A stretch of 64,000 nucleotides of DNA from Endomychus coccineus (taxonomy: Eukaryota; Arthropoda; Insecta; Coleoptera; Endomychidae): positions 281,313,242 to 281,377,241 of the forward strand of contig OY294067.1 in NCBI GenBank assembly GCA_958510875.1, in the 5' to 3' direction. The notes under the pieces were generated by a model that was not told the DNA's origin, searched no databases, and was given only the letters and a program-made list of their open reading frames with translations. Numbering within the stretch: position 1 is the first letter of the stretch; the number at the start of each line of letters is the position of its first letter. Below, one piece after another: positions 41,201 through 53,200 of the stretch. Position numbers and translations under genes: made by a program.

Positions 41201-44200
41201 TATTTGATAATTGATTTTAATTTATAGAAGCGTTCTCAACGATTTTGTTTTTATTTATTTACTCATTTATTCAGAAATACATGCCCAACAGAGTTAGCAT
41301 CTGAGAGAACAGGATTACCTACTTGTTCTCATCATACAAAGCTTAGGTTCACCAGGTTGAACAGTGACAACACGTCCTATAGTGCCAGACAGCTGTTTCG
41401 CTCTTCTCATAAGCTCGTGAGTGAGAGGAGGCAGACGTGAAGTCTCTGATCAACCATCTCAGAAAGTGATGTAATAAAACACAACACCATCTGCCGGAAA
41501 GCAGATGTCTCAGTGAGGATGCAATTCACAATGCTATGCATTGACAAAATAGTTCTCGCGATTCAAAGAATCGACGTAGAAACAGTTGGAAATACTGCCA
41601 CCAGGTGACGGTCCCGCAACAATATAAACACATTTTGTGTTAACAGTCAACAGACAAAGTTTAATATTTACTTCTACTAGATATTTTTTATGATATTGAT
41701 AAGGATACCAAATAATACTCGCATATTCGAATTTACTTCTTATAAGTGAATAAAAATGAAGTTTTCGATGTTTTTTATTTTTTAACAATTTCTAAGAACC
41801 GTAACGATCAAGAAGCACAAGCAGTAATTCTTTTTAATTATAGGTTATAAGATCATAATTTCTGAGAAACCTTGAATAATTTGTCCCCTCTTTGGAAATT
41901 TACATTCTGTCTTTCAAAATTGAAGCTCATCAGAATTTTTTGGACCATCTAAAGTAAGCGCGATAAAAACCACCATCAAAATACTTCAAATTCAACAATA
42001 CAATAATAAAGATGAATTGGGAACCTTAGTCTTGGATTGATCCCCCATAAGCCCTCAATTCTGCAACATAATGTGGAGACAGACTCGATTATTATTATAT
42101 AGATGGACACAACTGCTTGGACACTAGTCCAAGGGGTTACAAAAAATATACTAAATAATTTTCAAATCAATTCCGTCATTTGATAAAAAATTAAGTCGCT
42201 ATTGGTAATCTGTAGCATGTATAGCCTCAATAATTTGAAGTGCAACTCATTGGTTTTATTCCGAGACCTGACGTAGCGACGAACAGATCTGTGATTTTTC
42301 TAAAGCTTCTTTAACCCGCATTTCATTTTCTTGAGTTTTTACAGATTTTAATTCACACACCGATTGATCTCCGTAAAGGAATCGGCCGATTTAATGGAAC
42401 TGCTGCCATTTGGAAAGTAGGCTACTGAGCCTCAACTCCTTAACCTTATCCCACACCAGATCTCCTCGAAATGGCGCGGTTTCATGGAAAAACCCCGTAC
42501 AATCTGTGAATTCATATGGAATTTAAAACCATTCCTCTGGAATTGCAGTTATCAGTTCATGAACGGTAGGCCACACTATTTTGTCAAGGGTATATTTTGG
42601 AAGAAAACCATCAACATCAACTACTTCTCCAATCTAGGAGGCATCTTATGATTGTTGGCATTAATTAAGATATCAACGGTTCTATTTGATACACATTTTT
42701 ATATGTATTGCATACATCGACTGCTTGACCAAAATGGAAATTTCATATCGATCAGATGTAGAAACTCCCACATGAATAATTTCTGATCTGTCAACTGAAC
42801 AATTCAAGGTGTGCAATCTTTCTCCTGTTTTGGAAACAATGATCTTGGGAAACCTCTAGGGTTCAACGTGAGATAAAGTTTGGCGCCCTCCTTCACTGTT
42901 TTTCCCCGGGCAATGGTATATAGAATCCATTTTTCCCGCAGTACAGAAATCTGTATGCGGATAGAAGAAAAATTTTCCAGTTTTGGAGATTTCTCTATAA
43001 GTTTAGAATTTATTCGAGATAAATTTACACGGATATTAAATTGCCTATACTATAAAAGTATGAATTAGTGAAATTGATACCGACAAACTGACACAAGCAT
43101 TGAATTGTAAGTTAGCGTTCTTGACTGCTTAGTATTCCAGCTCAGTTTACTATTATTACAACAAGTCTGTATATTTCTTCGGTCCTAGTGTACTTTAAAA
43201 GGTACAGTGTTGCATAAGGGAAGTCTTAGGAAAGCATCGTATAAGGGAGGACTTACGAAAACATCAACATTTCAACATGCATTTCTAAATTTCTTTACGT
43301 TTTGCGCCATTTGTGGTATTGGTAGTGCGAAATTTTCATCACGATGACGAGTGTTTAATATATATATATACACCCGATCTCCATAATAGTATATTATACA
43401 ACAAGTTTGAAATAGCTCATATTCCACACGAGCGAAAGTTTGCAGTCCCGAGCCGAAGACGAGGGTTACAGCTCGCGAATGTGGAACAAGACATTCCAAA
43501 CGTGTTAGTAGACTATTTCTCTAAAAAGATTTTAGAAATGTCACAAAAAGAGTTATTTTTCATTTGACAAAATATTACAAATTCATTATTGACATACCAT
43601 TCTAACACACTGTGTCAGAATGTATATTCCATCACTGCTTTCGACCAATCAGAAACGCCGAGGGATCTGCCCCTTTAGTCATAGAATACATTCTGACACA
43701 GTCTTTCAGAATGATATATGTTACAATCTAATCTTTAATCGTAGAATAAATACTTTGTAAAAGCGTGTTGGAATAAGTAATTAACAAAACGATGTACTAC
43801 AATATTCTCATTATGAAATCTCTTCGTTTTTATCTAGATTCATTTGCAGATTGCTGTCTTATTCTATTATAAATGTTCTCCGTTCAATTCCTATGAGCTT
43901 GAAGCGACCTTGATGTTGATATTATAAGAAAATAACTTGCAACCTGTTAGCAAATCTAAACTACTTTTCCGAAAAATATAATTTTAATGTGGTAGCACTT
44001 ACAATTCTTAGAAACCATTTGTATGCTAATGGAATAATATACTTAGCGTTTCATATTCCTGCTAACATAAAAGTAGGAAATCATGTTGCGTCTCAAGAAT
44101 TTTATATTTGTATATATATATTGCATATTATAATATTACGAGCAGTAATTTCCACTTATAGTCCAGTCATTATAGGAGATTTTCATCGAAATTTTTGGGT

Positions 44201-47200
44201 ACAGCTCAATTTTTGTACCAAAGTGTAGGTTTTGGTATCTGAAAACATGTGTCACTGACGCGCCTGCGCGCGCATATTAGCATTCGTCAGAATAGATATA
44301 TATATATACGTTTTTTTGCCATTTTTTGCACAAAATGGAGAATATATCCAAATGTATGCATTTTATCGAAAAAATGAAGAGGAGTAAAGTTGTTCAGAAT
44401 TAAATTTATTATAAAATTGCATTATTTGATTTTCCGATTTTCTTCGCAGTTTTCCCGGGCGCGGGAAATTAATTTTCCCATGATTTTCAACGTTAGTTTC
44501 TCTTTTTATTTTCATTTTACCATTCAAACAATATTATGAAATTGTGAAACGTTTTTTTAGTATTTTATGTTATTTAAGAAAGACACGTGTGCTTGCATTT
44601 TTTGTTTCAGCCTCATGATGGAAAATTCGTGGAAAATTTTATCAACACAATAGTGCTTTTCTATGCAAAATCCTATTTTGAACAACTTTTGTTTGGATCA
44701 TTTTTTCATATAACGCTCCGATTTTGAGAAAAATTGACTTTGTCGATACGTCTGTTTTTCATTTTGAAAATGACTGGAAAATCGGGAAATCGAATAGTGT
44801 GTACTTATAGGAAATTTAATTCTAAGCAACTTTTTCTCTATTGATTTTTTCGCTAAAATGCACTATATAAGCTCCAGAACTGTTTTTTAAATTTTTTGTT
44901 ATATATAAAATACGACTTATACGTGTATTTTTTTGTTTAAGGCTTTGAAATGGGAAATTCGCGGAAAATTTTGGAATCAGAATAGTGCTTTCCTATGCAA
45001 AATGACATTCTGAACAACTTTTGTTTGAAACTTTTTTTGATAGAAGCTTCTGTTTCGAGAAAATTCGATTTTACTGAAAAATATATATATATACAGGGTG
45101 TCCCAATATTGCTGGGACACAGAGCTACCACGTATTCTAGAGGTCAAAATAAGTCGATTGAGCCCAATTTACCTATATACCAAAATGTACCGTTTGTCCG
45201 TGAGAAGAGTTCAAAGTTTACTAAAAAAAATACATTTTTGTATGTTGTTCCGAAGTGCTTTATACAAATTTAATGAAATTTGGTAAATGTGTATTCTAGA
45301 TGATTAGCTTACTTTTAGTAATCAAAAAAACCCAAAGAAAACTGTAGAGGGGTTGGAACCACCCTCACCCCTTGGCATTTTTTCCCCCATTTTTGTAGGG
45401 GTGGGAATACGGTTTTAAGACTTTTTTATCTGGAAGGCCTACTCATTATCTTCATTTTCTTACTCTTGTAAAAACTCCGTATTTTGCGTAGTTTTCAAGA
45501 AAAAAAATGTTTTCGCAAACACTGATAACCGATTTTCGGGTATAGGTTTAATAAAATTGTAATACAAAATTTAGTTGGCCGCGGACACAAAGACAAAACC
45601 AAATGTTATGATTTTGACAGGAAACATAGTTTATTGTTAACAGTAAATGTGTCAGTTATTTGTTCTCTTTTGCTTGTTTTTTTATTATTTCTTATTGTCA
45701 TCACTGTTTTTGTTTAATTGTTATTGCTGTTGTTGCTGTTCCTTTGACGTCCCACAATTATGAATTTTCCTTTTAATGAACAGACCGACATGTTATTAGT
45801 TCTTGGATATTGTCAAGGTAACTGCCGCGAAAGTGTTCGCGTGTATCAAGAGAGGTATCCAAACCGGAGAATTCCAAACCATAAAACTTTTGCCCGAATC
45901 GAAAGACGTCTTCGAGAAACGGGGAGGTTGACCCCAGTAAGAGTTAACGCTGGAAGACCTCGACAAGCTCGAACACCTATTGCGGAAGAAGCTGTTCTTC
46001 AAATGATTGATAACAATCCTAATACCAGTACTAGAAGATTGCAACGAGAAGCTGGAATTCCAAAAAGCACTGTAAGTCGAATCATTAGAGATCAATTAAT
46101 TCGGCCATTTCACATCCAGCCAGTGCAAGAATTGTTGCCACCTGACTACGAATTACGTTTAAGTTTTTTACAAACTATTCGGGAGCGCAGAGTAGTCGAC
46201 AACGGATTCCATACTAAGATCTTGTTTACTGATGAGTCTTGTTTTACACGTCGCGGTATGACAAACCTACACAACGATCATGTTTATGCAGATGAAAATC
46301 CACATGCCATTAAAAGTAGACATTATCAACGTGAATTTAAAATTAATGTCTGGGTCGGAATTATTGGCGAATTTATAGTCGGACCGTTACGATTACCTGA
46401 TCGTCTGAATGGCGATAGTTACCTCCGTTTCCTTCAACAAAATTTGCCAGAATTATTAGAAGACTTGCCTCTTAACTTGCGTAGAAATACGTTCTTCATG
46501 CATGATGGTGCACCACCTCATTTTGCACGTGCAGTAAGAGAATATCTTGGTGAACAATTTGGTGGCAGGTGGATAGGTAGGGGACAAGAAGCACCCATTC
46601 AATGGCCTCCGCGGTCTCCAGATTTAAACCCTTGTGACTTCTTCATCTGGGGAGAATTAAAAAGACAAGTGTACGAGGTTCAAATAAATAACATCGAACA
46701 ACTGTGGAATAGAATTCAAAATGCTGTAAATGCGCTACGAGAAAATGACGATGTTTTAAGAAGAGTGCATTTAAATTTTTAACGTCGAATTGACCTCTGT
46801 ATTAATGAAGGTGGAGGTCACATTGAACACTTGTTATAAAAATTATTGTTTGTCTTGTGTAAATGTATTGTGTAATTTGTGTCTAATAATTTTATTAAAC
46901 CTATACCCGAAAATCGGTTATCAGTGTTTGCGAAAACATTTTTTTTCTTGAAAACTACGCAAAATACGGAGTTTTTACAAGAGTAAGAAAATGAAGATAA
47001 TGAGTAGGCCTTCCAGATAAAAAAGTCTTAAAACCGTATTCCCACCCCTACAAAAATGGGGGAAAAAATGCCAAGGGGTGAGGGTGGTTCCAACCCCTCT
47101 ACAATTTTCTTTGGGTTTTTTTGATTACTAAAAGTAAGCTAATCATCTAGAATACACATTTACCAAATTTCATTAAATTTGTATAAAGCACTTCGGAACA

Positions 47201-50200
47201 ACATACAAAAATGTATTTTTTTTAGTAAACTTTGAACTCTTCTCACGGACAAACGGTACATTTTGGTATACAGGTAAATTGGGCTCAATCGACTTATTTT
47301 GACCTCTAGAATACGTGGTAGCTCTGTGTCCCAGCAATATTGGGACACCCTGTATATGCATTTTATTTTCACGCGCCCGGGAAAACTGCGAAGAAAATCG
47401 GAAAATCAAATAATGCATTTTTATAGGAAATTTAATTCTGAACAACTTTACTCCTCTTCATTTTTTCGATAAAATGCATACATTTGGATGTATTCTCCAT
47501 TTTGTGCAAAAAATGGCAAAAAAACGTATATATATATCTATTCTGACGAATGCTAATATGCGCGCGCAGGCGCGTCAGTGACACATGTTTTCAGATACCA
47601 AAACCTACACTTTGGTACAAAAATTGAGCTGTACCCAAAAATTTCGATTATTTGCTCAAAGATCTCCTATAATGACTGGACTATTACTGTTCTTTAATTA
47701 AATTTGAATATAGTTTTACATAACTTTTGAAGTTAGAAATTTAATTTTATCACAATATTTCAAATAAAGCATATGCAAGAATTGAAATATAAAAATGTAA
47801 TATAAGCTTAAAAAAATTATACGTACTTAATTAAGAGTTCCAAAAGGAAGGACGGCTAACGTGAATTAAATTTTAAATTTTTCTTAGTCCAAGGTATTAG
47901 CCAGATATGACTGGAATCTATAAACAGTATTATTGTGTACCCCATTTCGATTAATTAATTTTTTAAGCATTTTCCTTCTGATTCTAATTCAATGTTAATA
48001 TGGAGCTTAATTATTGTGTGTTAATATAATTTTACTTTTTTCTAGGAGGTCATTTTAAACACCAACAGCATATATCCGAAGATCATAGAAATCTTCATAG
48101 TCGGAGGGAAACTATTGGTATTCAAAGGCAAATCCTTCAATTCTCTGCAAGCATTATCTATAATATATATCGGTGGGAGTCAGCAAGTCGAGATTGAAAC
48201 GCAAGCTATCTTCAATTCATCTTCGCCAAGTCTCCGTCTTCAAATTGAAAACTGCGAACGTTTAATAATAAGGGCTGAAGCTTTCGACAATTCTGAAGTG
48301 AGTTGATGTTTATTTCTTCATTTCATTTGTGTTCTTTCAAAATACAACGTTAATTTAGAATGAGATCTTTTTCTATTAGTTAAAAACTAATATCAATTTT
48401 GTACAGTTCATGGTATGACAACAGCTTTATCCCTCCTGAATAACGTCCCAATTTAGTGATGGCTAATTTAATAAGGTTTATTAATTAACATTACTCTCCA
48501 AAATGTTCTTAAACGTCTAGTATTCTCACACTCATCAATTTTTATGAAATAAATGTTGCTGAAAGTCGTCAGTCGTCAACAAGGATTGTTATAAAAATAT
48601 CATATGGTTCCGAGAGTGACCTTAACAAATTCAACTACTTAAATATAATTAAACCTAAATTAGCGTTGGGTTCAATTATTGCACAGTTGAATTAGGATGA
48701 CTAAAATTTCTACATACCGGTGACATACTGGAAAAATACACATCACAAACAAATAAATAAAAACAAATCACAGGACCAATTTCAGTAACAGTTTTGCCCT
48801 TCCAAAGTAATTGCATACTTTCTTAGTTCGTCTGAGGTCTATTTACTAGATGACCACTGATTTATTTCATCTCGAGAGAAAACTACATGGCCCGGATAAC
48901 TTCGGGAGTAGATTCAGCAAGCAACGTCCTCTTTGCGGGTCTCGAGATAAGTAACCCCTCGGGGCGAAACTAACAGTTGTCACTGCAAAAGATCCGGTGA
49001 ACTGTGCACCACATACGTTTTACCACTAAAACTATAATATCGTGCCTTCTTATCCCAGAACTCTGGCCGAAATAGGTTCACGGGCTTGGTAGACAATTGC
49101 GGTAGGCTATTTGAACGAATCCGAACGGCTACTCGTCAAACGTTACTGGTAAAACAGGAAACACGAGTAGGTGGAGTTGACTATAGCCCAGAAGGGGCAA
49201 TGTATAAGCAAGTAGTGCCCATAATGGTTCCGCCTAAAGTAGTCCCGCCGGGGGCGAATAAAACAGCTGCCTCTGCGTGGGTAAATGCGGCACCACATGA
49301 TTTTACTCCTAAAGTCCGGTGTCTGTGCTTCCTGTCCCAGGTTTCTGGGCCGACGGCTACTCGTAAAACGAAAACTGTCTAAGACTGAACACGAGTAGGC
49401 AGGGGGAGAGGGGCCCAGATGGTTCAAAACAGTCCCCTCTCCGATTAAGGCTTTGGCGTGCTGTTGAAAGTAGGAGAGGGCACTACGTGACGTGTCCAAA
49501 GTTCGCGGGATGGGAAGGCAGGGGGTTTAAAACCCCCCACAGTTATTATCATGATGTATTTCCTAGGAGAGCAAGCAAGTAACGTCATCTCCGTGAGTCT
49601 CGGGACCTAGTTCCATTACATAATAGGGTGAAGCTAACAATTGCCCTTGCGAATGGGTTTAACCCGAAAGTTAGGTCCACGTCACGATGTCTATACTTCT
49701 TACCCCAGGTATCTTTGCGATGGATCCGGGTCGTGGCAAAGATATATAGTAGACCACTTTTGAACGAGACCGGCGGTTACTCATCAATCATAAACTGGTA
49801 ACAGGCAGGGCGAAAGCAGGCTTTCTGTCATACAGTATGGCATAGCTGCACAGAAGGTGAGGGGACCCACAAGGAGTCTGAAGCCCACTGGGGGGAGTAC
49901 CCATCAATATGTCTGGGATCGCAAAAGCCTACTCCGACTCTTGTGCATATTCTAGACCCATCCGCGTAACCAAATTGTGTCGTGCTTTGGCGTAGGGACG
50001 TTTTCCCAGTCCTATTTCGATGGGATGACCATCCTGAAATTTTTCTCCTCGGACCACAGGGCCTTGATTATGCCGCTGCCTTTCAGGCTGCCCTCTAATA
50101 ATACGGGATTCGTCTGTACTCCATCTTTTTAGGAAATCATTGCAGCTAGGCCTGTATACCGCCATTATTGCGAGATTCCTCATCGTCAGTACCCAGCAAG

Positions 50201-53200
50201 GTACCCTCAATGCTGAACCACTGGGCAGGTTGACGGGTATCATTTAGTAAACCCATATATTTCAATCGTGTTATGATAATGGACTTTAGTAGGTTAGGTA
50301 TTTGTCCAGGAGCATTGCTCGAATTGTTGTGATGAAGTTTGTAAAGTTTCTAAATTTAGACAGCGATATTCAATAAATAAAAGAATATTTAGAACTCCTT
50401 ACTTGTTGACTATTTGAGTGGAAGGTCTCGTCTATTGTAGATTCCTTCATTTATTTCCAAATAGTCAACATTTTGATGAATATACATCATTCAGAAAAAA
50501 TTGATCTTATTCGGTAGTATTTTCATTAGCAAATTCAAGGAACTCTTACAAATCCCTTTAATATCAAAACATCTAAATTATTAATGAACGCAATAGTTTG
50601 TCTACAATGTCACCAATTTCATAACATTTAAAAGATGAAACCACCGACAAAGACAGACATGTTGAACCTTGAAATAAACCAGACTATTTCTTTCACAATA
50701 CCAGGAAGTAAACAATGTGTTTATTTGTTCACAGGGTAGCATAACATCAGAAATCAGTAGGACCTCATATTGTTCGATAGAAAAGGCGGCTTATAGCAAA
50801 TTACTGAACACTTCTTTTCAAGACGTTCAACATCTGGATTTAGTGGAAGGCGCTTTCGAAATTAACAAGAAGGAAGGAATCACAAGGCATGGTTTGAGCA
50901 CCAAGGCAAGTAAATGCTTATTTATTAGAATGTATATATCCGCTCTTGCTATCGCTATAAAATTATCACAGTTCCAACCTTATGGTGTATGAAAACAAAA
51001 GTTACTGAGACATGGCGATAACTAATAGAACTAAGAGAGATGTATTGACGAGCAACCAATAATGACATTACTCTTACACCCCTGACATGTGTTCATCTAT
51101 TCTTGTCTAGATAGCTTCAATAAACAGATTAATATTTTCTCTCCGTTCCTTTCTCTTTTACCGACATCAACCAACTAAATATTTTTTTAATGCGTTATTA
51201 CTTGTGTAGAAAGCAGGTTCATGTCCATTATGACTATCAACGCAAGTATAAACAAAGATGACAGATTTCAGTGAAATGTTTTCATATAGTATGTGAACCT
51301 CTATCCCATATTTACACACGTTAATTAGCCATTAATTAATCATTAAGCATTACATATAGAAGTAATGGATGTTCGAAATTGCCAAACAAAAGAATTTTGA
51401 ATTTCTTCGAATATGTTTTAGAACTATTAAGTTCCAAATTGCCAAACAAAAGAATTTTGAATTTCTTCGAATATGTTTTAGAACTATTAAGTTCCAAATC
51501 TTCACAGGGGAAGGATGTAGAAATATTACCCAATCCTATGTAAGTGACCGTCGAAAGAACATGGGTTCTTGAAACAATAAAATATTAGCTAATGAGACGT
51601 TTATAGCCTTGAGATTTGGGAATACAGTGGAGATAAAGGAACAATGAAAATGTAAGCTACACGAATGAAAATCGGTTTGTCGTGTGTTCCACAATATATA
51701 TTACTCTTAGTACTCTTTACAGAAACTGAAACATCAATTGAAAGAAATTTAATTTTGGTGAAATATAACCAAGAAGTTCAAAGGACTTGTAGTACGAAGC
51801 TCAACGACACAATTCTAGAAGATGCTTCCAAATTAAACCTACAAATAATCACAAAGGGTCGGTGAAGTTTCTGGGAGTAATCCTAGACTCTAAACTGACC
51901 TGGTGCGAGCACCTCGAATATCAAGTGCGGAAGGCCTCTGCGTCATTTTGGGCGTGCAGAAGAGCTTTCAGCAGCACATGGGGATTGCAGTCAAAGATCC
52001 TTTATTGGATCTATACCGCTGTGATCATGTTTATGGTTACCTATCCCAGCGCCCCTGGACCGACTCCAACGAGAGCCCTTGAAGCTGTCGTCGGATTACC
52101 ACGTCTAGAGTTATATATAAAAACTGAGGCCATGAGAACGGCGTATAGGTTAAAGGGCCTAGGTCACTGGACCAAAATCCCGGATAGAGAAGATTGGAGT
52201 AACGAAACTCTCACCCTACTGCCACCAGACGGGCTCGTATTGTTCACAGATGGGTTCAAGGTAGGTCAGGCTTCTGGGGCGGGAGTGTACCTAAAAAGGC
52301 CAAAGATCACTATCTCAGTGACTCTAGACGCTTACTACACGGTTTTTCAGGCGGCGGTCTACCCAATATTGACTTGTGCCTGCGAAAAACCTATGTAAAT
52401 AGGCGCATATATATTTGCACAGACAGCCGTTCGGCTCTAGGAGTTCCCAACTCACCCAGAGTCACATCAAGGCTTGTCAAAGAATGCAGGGATACACTGT
52501 CTGAACTAGCCAGGAGAAATAAAGTTCAACTCATCTGGGTCCCTGGACACAGTGGAGTTGAAGGAAACGAAATGGCCGACTCCCTGGCCAGGCGAGGGTG
52601 GTCTGGCGCCCCGTCGGGCCGGAGCCGATGGTTACTTTATCAAAATGCGTGGGGGCTCTCGTCCTTCTGAGCCGACTGGATGAAGAGTGGTCTAAACTGT
52701 GGCGAGGATCACCACGCACGAGGCTGGCCAAGCCGGAGAATCAAAACTGCTTCCAGAAGGATTTATGGAAGCTAGCACTGGCAATGTTCTGGATTTCTGG
52801 CGGGCCACAAACCTGCTAGAATAGTAAAGGCGTCTGACCAGGGCACGCACAATGTGCCCAACTAAGTGGCTTAAGTGCATTTGGGGGCTAAGCCCCCTCC
52901 CCTCAAACGATGAACGATGAACAACTATGAATTACCGCTTCAGAAACAAATACGTACTATAAGGGATAATCTATTGTACAACAAATTATTATTTTGGGAA
53001 TTGGAAACTTCAATATCATTTGAATGTAAACTTACTTGCGCCTATTGATTTACGTATGACCATCCTTATCCTTGATAGAGAACATATTTTTTCAGATTTG
53101 GGACACTTGTTGCAAGCGGTTTTATTTATATTTTATCTATACGAGAGGAAAACCTCTACTGTTAGTGTGAGCCAGCAATGGAATGTTGGGAGAGGAGATA

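Larger units (their letters stand above)
44156..47690. repeat. Outer long inverted repeat enclosing the 2.26-kb transposon
   Basis: The left arm at 44156-44468 (TATAGTCCAGTCATTATAGG, then GGGTACAGCTCAATTTTTGT, then GCGCCTGCGCGCGCATATTA) is repeated inverted at about 47370-47690. Both ends carry the same CCAGTCATTATAGGAGAT edge. The left arm continues inward to 45093 with two related units near 44620 and 44950 (TAGTGCTTTYCTATGCAAAA). It looks like a foldback-type element into which the inner transposon inserted at a TA. Confidence 0.8.
48298..50734. other. Intron 2
   Basis: A GT-AG intron: donor GTGAGT at 48298, acceptor TTGTTCACAG ending at 50734. It contains a copy of the GC-rich modular repeat (listed separately). 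The flanking parts, 48310-48869 and 50250-50730, hold nothing I can assign. Confidence 0.7.

Noticed and set aside
45094..47445. Long minus-strand and plus-strand frames inside the TIRs (for example 45098-45286 and 47160-47445)
   Set aside because: They are mirror images of each other because of the inverted repeat and show no domain.
49929..50243. 104-codon minus-strand frame
   Set aside because: GC-rich repeat context raises frame length by chance; no recognisable domain.
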